A stretch of DNA of 64,000 nucleotides from JALHNI01 sp044226365. Its GTDB lineage: Bacteria > Acidobacteriota > Terriglobia > Bryobacterales > Bryobacteraceae. This document shows positions 18,443 through 29,658 of this stretch, one piece after another. A program made the position numbers and the translations under genes. Where the stretch lies: positions 62,001 through 126,000 of the forward strand of contig JBGAHE010000002.1 in the NCBI GenBank assembly GCA_044226365.1, given 5' to 3'. Each line of letters starts with the position of its first letter. The stretch's first letter is position 1. Under the pieces are notes generated by a model. The model had not been told where the DNA came from, made no database searches, and saw nothing but the letters and a program-made list of their open reading frames with translations.

Positions 18443-21484
<3,042 letters not shown>

Positions 21485-21488
21485 TCAC

Positions 21489-22886
21489 ATGAATATTGCA
21501 CGTCGTTGGTTTATGCGAGAGTGTGGCGTGGGCATGGGTGCCTTGGCGCTGCATCATCTGATGGCGGAAGCCGGTGTAGCGGCTCCCTCCGGCAGCGGAG
21601 ATCCATTGGCGCCGAAGAAGCCGCATTTCGATGGGAAGATCAAGCGCGTTATTTATCTGTTCATGGCCGGTGCACCGAGCCATCTGGAGCTGTTTGACAA
21701 CAAGCCTCAACTGGCGAAGTTCAATGGCACGTTACCGCCTCCCGAGTTACTGAAGGGCTACCGCGCGGCGTTTATCAATCCAAACTCGACCTTGCTGGGG
21801 CCTAAGTTCAAGTTTGCTCGCTACGGCAAGAACGGGACGGAGTTATCTGAGTTACTGCCGCACACGGCCAAGATTGTCGACGACCTGACGATCGTCAAGT
21901 CGATGTCGACCGATGCGTTCAACCACGCGCCAGGGCAGTTGCTCATGAATACCGGCAACATGATTTTCGGTCGGCCGAGCTTCGGGTCCTGGGTCACATA
22001 TGGGTTGGGCAGCGAAAGCCGCGACATGCCGGCGTTTGTGGTGTTTTCGACGGGCAAGAAGGGCCCGAGCGGCGGGAACTCCTGCTGGGGCTCCGGCTTC
22101 CTGCCGACGGTCTATTCCGGTGTGCAGTTCCGCAATGTCGGCGATCCGGTGCTGTATCTCTCGAACCCTCCCGGGATTGATGGCGAGTTGCAGGAGGAGA
22201 CGTTCTCGACGTTGAAGCGGATGAACCAGCTGCGTCTGGAATCGATCGGAGATCCGGAGATCTCCACGCGCATTAGTTCTTTCGAGATGGCTTCCCGCAT
22301 GCAAACGGCGGCCCCGGAGATCATGGACATCCGTAAGGAGCCGAAGCATGTGCTCGAGGCTTACGGGGCGGAACCCGGCAAGCCGAGTTTTGCCAACTCT
22401 TGCTTGATGGCTCGGAGGCTGGTCGAGCGCGGCACGCGTTTTGTGCAGATCTATCACGAGGCATGGGATCAGCACGGCGCCCTGACGCGCGACCTGCCGA
22501 TCAACTGTAAGGACACGGATCAGGCTTCGGCGGCGTTGGTGGCCGACTTGAAGCAGCGCGGTTTGCTGGAAGACACGTTGGTGTTGTGGGGCGGCGAGTT
22601 TGGCCGGACGCCGATGGTGCAGGGCGGCAACGACGGCCGTGACCATCATCCCAACGCGTTCACGATGTGGATGGCGGGCGGTGGGTTCAAGCCTGGCCTG
22701 GTGTATGGCGAGTCAGATGATTTGGGATTCAATGTGGCGAAGAACAAGGTCCACGTACACGACCTGCACGCCACCATCCTGCATCAGATGGGCTTTGACC
22801 ATACCAAGCTCACCTACAAGTTCCAGGGCCGGAACTTCCGCCTGACGGACGTGCATGGCAATGTGGTGCACGACTTGATTTCGTAG
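21489..22886 (+). CDS. DUF1501 (sulfatase-like) protein with Tat-like signal
   Basis: 465 residues from ATG 21489, preceded by AAGGA; an in-frame extension upstream overlaps the previous gene and lacks a binding site. The N-terminus MNIARRWFMRECGVGMGALALHHLM has a twin arginine and a weakly hydrophobic core, fitting Tat export. The body is the DUF1501 fold, related to alkaline phosphatase/sulfatase enzymes (IKRVIYLFMAGAPSHLELFDNK early; LVLWGGEFGRTPMVQGG and GRDHHPNAFTMWMAGGG late, with the metal-site histidines). No catalytic CxPxR is visible. Operon partner of the PSD1 gene, 4 bp after it; the pair likely acts on the same exported substrate. Confidence 0.88.
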   Translation: MNIARRWFMRECGVGMGALALHHLMAEAGVAAPSGSGDPLAPKKPHFDGKIKRVIYLFMAGAPSHLELFDNKPQLAKFNGTLPPPELLKGYRAAFINPNSTLLGPKFKFARYGKNGTELSELLPHTAKIVDDLTIVKSMSTDAFNHAPGQLLMNTGNMIFGRPSFGSWVTYGLGSESRDMPAFVVFSTGKKGPSGGNSCWGSGFLPTVYSGVQFRNVGDPVLYLSNPPGIDGELQEETFSTLKRMNQLRLESIGDPEISTRISSFEMASRMQTAAPEIMDIRKEPKHVLEAYGAEPGKPSFANSCLMARRLVERGTRFVQIYHEAWDQHGALTRDLPINCKDTDQASAALVADLKQRGLLEDTLVLWGGEFGRTPMVQGGNDGRDHHPNAFTMWMAGGGFKPGLVYGESDDLGFNVAKNKVHVHDLHATILHQMGFDHTKLTYKFQGRNFRLTDVHGNVVHDLIS

Positions 22887-22927
22887 ATCGCCCGCGCCAG
22901 GACGGTCGGGTTAGAATCGCAGGTGCA

Positions 22928-24199
22928 ATGAAACTCCTGCTCCTTCTCACTTTGCCTTTCCTGCTGGCGGCGCAGAACAAAGCTAAGGTCGTGGTGATTT
23001 CGCTGGATGGCTTTCCAGCCTACGCGCTCGACGACCCGAAGCTTCCCATTCCGACATTGCGGTCCTTGATGCAGAAGGGCATCGGCGGCCCAATGACCGC
23101 CATCAACCCGACGGTGACTTGGCCGAACCACACCACGATGGTGACCGGCGTACGCGCCGACGAACACGGCCTGCTCGCCAATGGAACGATCGTACGGACG
23201 GGTGGTTGGCCGCCCGTGAAAGTGGATCCCATGGTGCCCAAGGCGCAAATGGTCCACATCCCGACGGTCTACGATGCCGCGCATCAGGCGGGCCTGACGA
23301 CGGCCCAAGTGGACTGGGTGGCGATCAACGAGACGCCGAGCATTACGTGGGCGTTCCGCGAGTGGGCCGGTCCGGACGGACCGCTCGAGAAGGAAATGGT
23401 GGCCAAGGGCGCTCTGACGTCCGCCGAGATCACGAACTTCTCGAAGTCCAACATTCTTTTTCGCGACCAAGTGTGGACCAAGGCGGGCGTATATCTGATC
23501 AAGAATCACCAGCCGGATTTGCTCCTGCTGCATTTGCTCTCGTTGGACTCCGAGCATCATCAGTACGGGCCGAATACTCTGGCCGGGCGCACGGCGATGG
23601 CTTTTCTCGATAGCTGTGTGGAGAAGCTGGTGAGTGGTGTGCGCGAGGCCGGTCTCGAAAGCCGAACCACGTTCTTCATCGTGTCTGACCACGGCTTCAA
23701 GGCTTATAAGAGTCAGATTCGAGCGAATGTCGCGCTCGAATCAGCCGGGCTTGGCAAGCAGGTTTATGTGCTGCCGGAAGGCGGTTCGGCTTTCGTCTAC
23801 TTCGACGACCCGCAACTGACGCCGAAGGTGCGCCAGGCGCTGGAAGGAATTGAGGGTTTGGCCGGCATCTACGGCGTCGACGACTACGCGACTCTGGGGT
23901 TGCCTCGTCCGGAGAAGGATCCGCAGTTCGGGCGCCTGCTTTTGGCGGCCAAGGACGGCTATTCGTTTTCCGGCGCCACCGGAGGTCCGGTGACCGCGGC
24001 GGTTCCGCAGGTCGGAGGCAGCCATGGGTATCTGGCGACCGAGGCCGACATGAACCCCATCCTGATCGTGAGCGGCGCAGGCGTGAAGGCGCGGGGCAAT
24101 CCCGGCGTAATGTCGAATCTCGATATCGCACCCACGGTGGCGCAACTGCTTGGGGTGAAGCTGCCCACCGCCAAAGGCAAGCCGCTGCCGATTCGTTAA
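22928..24199 (+). CDS. Secreted alkaline-phosphatase-superfamily phosphodiesterase/pyrophosphatase-like
   Basis: 423 residues. Signal peptide MKLLLLLTLPFLLAAQ, then the type-I phosphodiesterase/nucleotide pyrophosphatase fold. The first metal aspartate is in VVVISLDGFPAYAL (D34), the nucleophile threonine in NPTVTWPNHTTMVTG, and later metal ligands in LLHLLSLDSEHHQYGP and FFIVSDHGFKAYK; the last histidine is likely in VGGSHGYLA. Autotaxin/ENPP-like enzymes of this type cleave phosphodiesters or phosphonate esters; the substrate here is open. It follows DUF1501 after 41 bp and may share its transcript. Its stop overlaps the convergent M28 gene by 4 bp. A second member lies at 46674-47900. Confidence 0.85.
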   Translation: MKLLLLLTLPFLLAAQNKAKVVVISLDGFPAYALDDPKLPIPTLRSLMQKGIGGPMTAINPTVTWPNHTTMVTGVRADEHGLLANGTIVRTGGWPPVKVDPMVPKAQMVHIPTVYDAAHQAGLTTAQVDWVAINETPSITWAFREWAGPDGPLEKEMVAKGALTSAEITNFSKSNILFRDQVWTKAGVYLIKNHQPDLLLLHLLSLDSEHHQYGPNTLAGRTAMAFLDSCVEKLVSGVREAGLESRTTFFIVSDHGFKAYKSQIRANVALESAGLGKQVYVLPEGGSAFVYFDDPQLTPKVRQALEGIEGLAGIYGVDDYATLGLPRPEKDPQFGRLLLAAKDGYSFSGATGGPVTAAVPQVGGSHGYLATEADMNPILIVSGAGVKARGNPGVMSNLDIAPTVAQLLGVKLPTAKGKPLPIR

Positions 24200-25779
24200 C
24201 GCAGGCTGGTTTGGCGCGCGGGCAGGAACTCATCGTTGGGTCGCCAGGTGAACAAGAGCGGAGTATTGGCGGCGTTGATGCCCAGGGTCAGTCCGACGCG
24301 GGCCACATCCTCCACTCCGGACCAATCCCAATCCTCGCGAAACTCGTCCGAGGGCTGATGGTAGTGCTTGGCGTTGTGCTCCTGCCGTTGGGCGTGGGCG
24401 CGTGCCGCATTGACGCCCTGGTAGTCAGCGCCGAGGTTCACGGTGAAGGCCGGCACGCCGACCCGGGCGAACGAGAAGTGGTCCGAACGATAGAAGATGC
24501 CTTGTTCCGGCCGCGGATCGGGGCTTAAGGCGAAGTTGAAACGCTTGGCGACTTCCTGCACCAGCGGCCACGCCGTGGTGCGTTCGGCGCCTGTGGTGAC
24601 CAGGTCCCGGGGGCGACCGTAAGGCGGAATGGCGTCAAAGTTGATGTTGAGCTGAGTCTTGCCGAGCGGGATCAGCGGATAGCGACCGTAGTATTCGCTA
24701 CCGCGGAGACCACCTTCCTCGGCCGTGACGGCGAGGAAGAGCGCACTGCGGCGAGGCTTCTGCGGTAAGGATGCCCAAGCCCGGGCGACCTCCAACAGGA
24801 CCCCGAGCCCTGTGGCATTGTCGACGGCGCCGTTATAGATGCCGTCCCCAGTTGCCGCTGGATTCATACCGAGATGGTCCCAGTGAGCGGAGAAAATGAC
24901 GACTTCCTGTTTGAGATCGGTACCCTCGACCATGGCCGCGACATTTTGTGAACGGACCTCGCGCACGTTGGCCAGGGCGCGGATGTTGAGCTTTTGCTCA
25001 AGCGGGCGGGCACGAAAGCCGCGCTGGTCAGCGGCGGCGAGGAGTTCGTTGATGTCGACTTTCAGCACGCGCTGGGCGGCCTCGCTGGTCAGCCAGCCGG
25101 CGAAGCCCAGGGCGGGTTGGTTGGGCTCTACGGGGATCTGCGTATCTTCCTTGCCCCAGGAATTGCGGACGACGTCCCAACTGTAGCCTGCCGTAGGGTC
25201 GGTGTGGATGATGAGGCAGGCGAGGGCGCCTTGCCGAGCCGCTTCCTGATACTTGTAGGTCCAGCGGCCGTAGTAGGTGAGAGCTCGTCCGCCGAAGAAC
25301 TTGTCGTCCTGCGACGGCGGCTCGTTGGTGAAAAGGACGACGACCTTCCCCTTCACGTCGACGCCTTGATAGTCGTTCCAGCGAAACTCCGGAGCGTTGA
25401 TCCCATGACCGACGAAGACCACGGGCGCGTCGAGCTGTTCGTCGGCCTTTTGCCGTTGCGAGGTGCCGACAAAATCAGTTAGGTAAGAAAGCTTGGCTTC
25501 GCCGGCGGTGATGGTGGATGCCGGGAGCGTGGTGACACCGCGCAAGAGGACTTGCTGCTCGTAAGTGCGACGGCCATTTCGCAGGTCGCCTGCGGGTTGG
25601 GCGCCGGCGGCGGCGAAGGCGGCGGCCAGATATTCTGTGGCGAGTTGTCCGCCGCGCGTGCCGACCCCGCGGCCTTCCAGCAGGTCCGAAGAGAGGAATT
25701 TGACGTGCGCGCGAATGCGCGAGGCGGCAATGTCCTGGCTGTTGAGAGTCGCCAGCAAAAGCATCGGAACGAGGAGCAT
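24196..25779 (-). CDS. Secreted M28-family zinc peptidase with PA domain
   Basis: 527 residues. A hydrophobic start (MLLVPMLLLATLNS) serves as signal peptide. A helical prodomain-like segment (IRAHVKFLSSDLLEGRGVGTRGG) is typical of secreted M28 aminopeptidases. A protease-associated insert occupies roughly residues 110-250. The catalytic zinc ligands and base appear in IFSAHWDHLGMN (around residue 298), VDNATGLGVLLE and LAVTAEEGGLRGSEYY. The enzyme should remove N-terminal residues from peptides outside the cytoplasm. The gene follows the LytTR regulator by 15 bp on the same strand, so the regulator and peptidase are probably cotranscribed. Its stop codon overlaps the stop of the convergent phosphodiesterase gene. 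Confidence 0.9.
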   Translation of the reverse strand: MLLVPMLLLATLNSQDIAASRIRAHVKFLSSDLLEGRGVGTRGGQLATEYLAAAFAAAGAQPAGDLRNGRRTYEQQVLLRGVTTLPASTITAGEAKLSYLTDFVGTSQRQKADEQLDAPVVFVGHGINAPEFRWNDYQGVDVKGKVVVLFTNEPPSQDDKFFGGRALTYYGRWTYKYQEAARQGALACLIIHTDPTAGYSWDVVRNSWGKEDTQIPVEPNQPALGFAGWLTSEAAQRVLKVDINELLAAADQRGFRARPLEQKLNIRALANVREVRSQNVAAMVEGTDLKQEVVIFSAHWDHLGMNPAATGDGIYNGAVDNATGLGVLLEVARAWASLPQKPRRSALFLAVTAEEGGLRGSEYYGRYPLIPLGKTQLNINFDAIPPYGRPRDLVTTGAERTTAWPLVQEVAKRFNFALSPDPRPEQGIFYRSDHFSFARVGVPAFTVNLGADYQGVNAARAHAQRQEHNAKHYHQPSDEFREDWDWSGVEDVARVGLTLGINAANTPLLFTWRPNDEFLPARQTSLR

Positions 25780-25794
25780 TCCGCTAGTCTATAG

Positions 25795-26577
25795 CTACAG
25801 CTTGAGCCTTTCGAAGAGGCGGTCACGGTAGGTACGGCTGAGCGTGATCTGCGAGCCGTTGTTCAGCACGACCTGGTAGTCGCCATGAAACCACGGGTGG
25901 AGTTCCTTGATGCGATCAATGTTGACAATCTTGGAGCGATGAACCCGTACGAATTTGTCGGGATCGAGGCGGGACTCGATCGAGTTCATCGTCTCGCGGA
26001 CGAAGTGCTGCTCGCTGTTGATGTGCAGACAGACGTAGTTGTCCGCGGCTTGAATCAGGTCGATGTCTTCCAGGCGGACAAAGAATAGCTTGTTCGCGGT
26101 TTTGACAGCGAAGCGCGACGGCCGAGCCTTCAAGTTGCGCAGTTCGTCGGCCAGTGCCTTCATGTCTTCCTGACGCTGAGCGCCATCGCGGGCGTCCATC
26201 AGCGCGCGGACGCGGTCCAGACACTGGCGGAAACGCTCGCCGTCAAAAGGCTTCAATAGGTAGTCGACCGCGCGCTGCTCGAAGGCCTTTACGGCGTACT
26301 CATCGTGGGCCGTGACGAAGACGAACAGCGGCATGCGCTCGGGCGGCAAGGCCTGTATCAGTTCGAAACCGTCCATCTCCGGCATCCGGACGTCGAGAAA
26401 GAGGACGTCGACATCCCCGCCGGCGAGGCGATCCCGTGCTTCCAGGCCCGAACGACATTCGCCGACCAGAACTAAGTCGGGCTCGGCTTCAACAAAGCGG
26501 CGCAAACGATCGCGGGCGATCGCTTCGTCATCGGCGATCAGGACGTTGATCAGTTTGGGGGTGGAAATGTTGGACAT
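25795..26577 (-). CDS. LytTR-family response regulator
   Basis: 260 residues. The receiver domain (11-130) has the acidic pair D16/D17, phosphoacceptor D62 (LFLDVRMPEMDG), a conserved threonine in FVTAHDEYAVKAF and lysine in DYLLKPFD. A short linker precedes the LytTR DNA-binding domain from about 155 (RFAVKTANKLFFVRLEDIDLIQAADNYVCLHI, ending VHRSKIVNIDRIKELHPWFHGDYQVVL). LytTR proteins bind direct-repeat sites and control exported proteins. No histidine kinase gene is beside it, so its sensor must be elsewhere. It is upstream of, and 15 bp from, the M28 peptidase. A perfect 8-bp inverted repeat lies 49-67 bp upstream of its start. Confidence 0.92.
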   Translation of the reverse strand: MSNISTPKLINVLIADDEAIARDRLRRFVEAEPDLVLVGECRSGLEARDRLAGGDVDVLFLDVRMPEMDGFELIQALPPERMPLFVFVTAHDEYAVKAFEQRAVDYLLKPFDGERFRQCLDRVRALMDARDGAQRQEDMKALADELRNLKARPSRFAVKTANKLFFVRLEDIDLIQAADNYVCLHINSEQHFVRETMNSIESRLDPDKFVRVHRSKIVNIDRIKELHPWFHGDYQVVLNNGSQITLSRTYRDRLFERLKL

Positions 26578-26625
26578 GAACCTCGCACTCGCAAAACGAT
26601 TTCATTGGTAGACGAGTGAACAGGG

Positions 26626-26644
26626 GTTTTGTGCCACACAAAAC
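26626..26644. repeat. Perfect 8-bp inverted repeat upstream of LytTR gene
   Basis: The arms GTTTTGTG (26626-26633) and CACAAAAC (26637-26644) are separated by 3 bases. The site lies in the 129-bp gap between the end of the SIS gene and the LytTR start, 49 bp or more upstream of the regulator's start codon. The stem is AT-rich and is not followed by a T-run on either strand, so an operator is more likely than a terminator; neither is shown. The rest of the gap shows nothing I recognise. Confidence 0.4.
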
Positions 26645-26706
26645 TTCACGAAGTGAGATGGGTGGGGCGAAGCGGACTGTATAGACCGCGAGTCGCCCTT
26701 GATGCG

Positions 26707-27768
26707 TTACAACGTACGAGTGACCTTGCTCAGCGCGCGCGGGGCGTCAGGATTGAGCCCTTTTTCCGCGGCTAACTTCGCCGCCAGAATCTGGCCGGGA
26801 ATAATATAAGGGATCGGGGTGTAGAGGTCTTCTAGGCCTTTGCTGGCTGGCGGTTTGATGGGGATCACCAGCCTACGCTTGCGGGCCACCGCTTCCGGAT
26901 TGCGCGGGTCAGTGATGACGAAGACGTCCGCCGAAAGCGACTCCAGCTTTTGCAGCATGGTCGAGAGGGCGGGCCAAGTGGGGCCAGGAGGGGCGAACAG
27001 GAAAACGGGGAAGGCGGCTTCCACCATCGCGATGGGGCCATGAAGCAGATCCGCCGAGGAGAAGCGTTCAGCGACGACGTAGCAGGTCTCCATGAGCTTC
27101 AGTGCCAATTCAAAGGCGTTGGCGTAGTTCAAGCCGCGGCCGACGACGACGGCATGGCTCATGAAACTGTAGCGCGCCGCCAACTCGGTGACTTCCGGTT
27201 CGAGTTGGACGGCGGCGGCGGCAAGGTCAGGAATCCGTTCAAGGCTCTCCAGGGAGAAACGCGCACCGAAGGCGGCGGCCAGCAGGTAAACCGAAAGCAA
27301 CTGTCCGGTGTAAGTCTTGGTGGCGGCGACCGACTTTTCTTTTCCGGCGCGAACGAGAAGAACGTGGTCGGCCAAGCGGGCCAGCGTGCTGCCGGCTTCG
27401 TTGGTGATGCCAACCGTGAGAGCCCCTTGTTCCTTGGCTCGCTCCAGGACGAAGTTCGTATCAGTCGACTCCCCCGATTGAGAAATCGCCACCACGAGCG
27501 CGTGCGACAGGTTCACCTTCGCACCGTAGAGGGTGTTGATGGAGGGGGCGGCGAGAGAGACGGGGATGCCGGTCTCAATCTCGAGGAGGTAACGGGCGAA
27601 CTGCGCCGCGTTATCAGATGTGCCGCGAGCGGCGAGGACAATCAGCGAAGGGCGGCGCGCCTCAATGGCTTTCTTCAGCTTCTTGACGGCGGGAATCTGG
27701 GCTTTCAGGGTCCGCGCGAGGGCGGCCGGCTGCTCCAGGATCTCAACGAGCATCTGGGATCTGGTCAC
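26707..27768 (-). CDS. SIS-domain sugar-phosphate isomerase/deaminase (GlmS/NagB-II-like)
   Basis: 353 residues from a GTG at 27768; an ATG five codons later (27753) is an equal candidate. Two SIS domains are present: the first has LAARGTSDNAAQFARYLLE and AISQSGESTDTNFVLERAKEQG, the second YSFMSHAVVVGRGLNYANAFELALKLMETCY and AERFSSADLLHGPIAMV. This is the isomerase half of GlmS without the glutaminase domain, the usual form of glucosamine-6-phosphate deaminase type II and related ketosamine enzymes. The cytoplasmic substrate is likely an amino sugar phosphate. No sugar transporter or kinase gene is adjacent to refine this. Divergent from the AAA+ gene. Confidence 0.82.
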   Translation of the reverse strand: MTRSQMLVEILEQPAALARTLKAQIPAVKKLKKAIEARRPSLIVLAARGTSDNAAQFARYLLEIETGIPVSLAAPSINTLYGAKVNLSHALVVAISQSGESTDTNFVLERAKEQGALTVGITNEAGSTLARLADHVLLVRAGKEKSVAATKTYTGQLLSVYLLAAAFGARFSLESLERIPDLAAAAVQLEPEVTELAARYSFMSHAVVVGRGLNYANAFELALKLMETCYVVAERFSSADLLHGPIAMVEAAFPVFLFAPPGPTWPALSTMLQKLESLSADVFVITDPRNPEAVARKRRLVIPIKPPASKGLEDLYTPIPYIIPGQILAAKLAAEKGLNPDAPRALSKVTRTL

Positions 27769-27841
27769 CTTACTACTGTAACGAAACAGGATACTTAGGA
27801 TGGATTAAAGTCGGGCGGGGAAGCAGCCGATTTCCCACCGT

Positions 27842-29098
27842 ATGCCTCCTTCGGAAGCTCTGCGTTCGCGCTTTACCCCACCGACCCCCCAGAACTACGA
27901 GGAACTGGGTATTTCGCAGTCGCTGGTGCTGGACCTGATGCTTCGCCGGCTGCTGATGGAAGGCTTCAGTACCCTCGAGTCGCTGGCACAGCAACTGCGC
28001 GTCTCGATTCCGATTGTCGACGTTGCGTTCCGTCACTTGCGCCAACAGCAATTGGTGGAAGTGAAGGGGATGATCGGCAACGACTATTCTTTCGTTCTTT
28101 CCCAGGCCGGTAAACAACTGGCTTCCGACCGTTTGCAGATCTCGCAATATGCCGGCGCCTGTCCGGTGGGACTGAAGGATTATCACGCCGCCACCAAGCT
28201 GCAGGCGGCGAAGGTGCAGATCGATCGGCGTACGCTGCGCATGGCGTTCTCCGATCTGGTGGTGACCGACTCCATGCTCGACGCCGTCGGCCCCGCGTTG
28301 ATCACGCAGAGTTCAATCTTCTTATACGGCCCTTCCGGCAACGGTAAGACGTCGATCGCCGAACGCATGCTGCGCGTTTATCAGGATGCCGTCTACATTC
28401 CCTGGGCCGTGGAAGTCGACGGGCAGATCATCAACTTGTATGACCCGGTAGTGCATCAGCGGATCGATATCGACGATCCCGATGTTGATCCGCGATGGGT
28501 GCTGTGCCGCCGGCCCTGCATTGTGGTGGGTGGCGAACTGGTACCGTCGATGCTCGAACTGCGGCTCGACGATGCGTCCGGCATCTACGCGGCACCCTTG
28601 CAGATGAAGGCCAACAACGGTATTTTCATCATCGACGACTTTGGCCGCCAACTGATGTCGCCGCGCGACCTGCTCAATCGCTGGATTGTCCCGCTTGATC
28701 GTAAGGTGGACTATCTCACGCTGCGCTACGGCGTGAAATTCCAAATCCCGTTCGAACTGATGGTCGTCTTCTCCACGAACCTCGATCCGTCGGACTTAGC
28801 CGACGAAGCGTTCCTGCGTCGTATTCACAACAAAATTTTGGTGGAGCCGGTGGCGCCGCACGTCTTTGACCAGATTTTCCAGCGGGTGATGGTGGCGCGT
28901 GACGTCCCCACCGAGTCCGATTCGGCGGAGTTTCTGCGTAAGCTCTGTCTGAGCGACGGGCGGAACGAATTGCGAGCGTGCTATCCGAACGACATTTGCA
29001 GCCTGCTGATGTCGATCAGCCGTTACGAACATCGTCCGGTGGAAGCCACCAAGCCGAACCTCGAGCGGGCCGCGCAGCTTTACTTCGCCAAAACCTAA
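27842..29098 (+). CDS. AAA+ ATPase with N-terminal winged-helix-like region, unknown function
   Basis: 418 residues. Residues about 25-95 look like a winged-helix region (LVLDLMLRRLLMEGFSTLESLAQQL, then VDVAFRHLRQQQLVEVKG). The AAA+ module has Walker A GPSGNGKTS (about 163-171), Walker B GIFIIDDFGRQ (about 260-270), a sensor-1-like VVFSTNLDPSDL and an arginine-rich DEAFLRRIHNK. Between Walker A and B is an unusual conserved-looking stretch, PWAVEVDGQIINLYDPVVHQRIDIDDPD. It has no signal peptide. I do not recognise a named family. Possible roles include a cytoplasmic remodelling ATPase or an ATP-dependent regulator. There is no good ribosome binding site before the ATG. Its stop abuts the convergent YfiT gene. 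Confidence 0.75.
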   Translation: MPPSEALRSRFTPPTPQNYEELGISQSLVLDLMLRRLLMEGFSTLESLAQQLRVSIPIVDVAFRHLRQQQLVEVKGMIGNDYSFVLSQAGKQLASDRLQISQYAGACPVGLKDYHAATKLQAAKVQIDRRTLRMAFSDLVVTDSMLDAVGPALITQSSIFLYGPSGNGKTSIAERMLRVYQDAVYIPWAVEVDGQIINLYDPVVHQRIDIDDPDVDPRWVLCRRPCIVVGGELVPSMLELRLDDASGIYAAPLQMKANNGIFIIDDFGRQLMSPRDLLNRWIVPLDRKVDYLTLRYGVKFQIPFELMVVFSTNLDPSDLADEAFLRRIHNKILVEPVAPHVFDQIFQRVMVARDVPTESDSAEFLRKLCLSDGRNELRACYPNDICSLLMSISRYEHRPVEATKPNLERAAQLYFAKT

Positions 29099-29620
29099 CT
29101 ACCAGCCGCGAGCCTGCCGCAGGACGCTGATGTGCGCCACATGATGGCGTCCGTGCCAGGCATATAACTCCAGTTGGCGACCGAGCGAGTTTTCGCCACT
29201 TTCCGGGTGGTGGAAGACGCGCGCAAACTGGCCGTCATCCAGTGACCGCCAGAGGGCGGACCAGCGCAGGTGCAGTGCCTGCAGCAAGGCCAACGACGGC
29301 TCCACCGGCCCCATTTTTGCGTCCGCCAGTTCGGCCCACGCCACCTCGTCATAGGCCTTGATCATCGGGCTCTCCTCCGTCAGGGCCCAGCGCGTGCGGA
29401 TGTAGCCGTTCATGTGACTGTCGGCGACGTGATTCACCACCTGACGCACCGTCCAGCCGCCTTCGCGATAGGGGGTATCGAGTTGCGCATCGCCCAAACC
29501 GCTGACGACCGAGCGCATCTGCGCGGGAAGATTGGCGATGTCGCGGATCAAAGCTTGGCGGCGTTCGGGGGAACGGTCCTGGCTGTCGGTGAACTTCCCG
29601 ATCGGGTAACGAGGATCCAT
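29099..29620 (-). CDS. YfiT/DinB-superfamily thiol transferase-like protein
   Basis: 173 residues, one four-helix DinB-type domain. The start MDPRYPIGKFTDSQDRSPERR closely follows the YfiT/BstA pattern. The metal-binding histidines lie in VVNHVADSHMNGYIR and WHGRHHVAHISVLRQ. YfiT-type proteins bind nickel or zinc, and in Firmicutes are bacillithiol S-transferases; the thiol used here is unknown. The gene is divergent from the enolase-superfamily gene with 38 bp between starts, and its stop directly abuts that of the AAA+ gene. Confidence 0.88.
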   Translation of the reverse strand: MDPRYPIGKFTDSQDRSPERRQALIRDIANLPAQMRSVVSGLGDAQLDTPYREGGWTVRQVVNHVADSHMNGYIRTRWALTEESPMIKAYDEVAWAELADAKMGPVEPSLALLQALHLRWSALWRSLDDGQFARVFHHPESGENSLGRQLELYAWHGRHHVAHISVLRQARGW

Positions 29621-29658
29621 ATCCCTATGAGATTAGCGCGAGGGATAAGCTGGAGAGG

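Noticed and set aside
26626..26644. Intrinsic terminator for the SIS gene
   Set aside because: The stem is AT-rich and no T-run follows on the minus strand, so I list it only as an inverted repeat.
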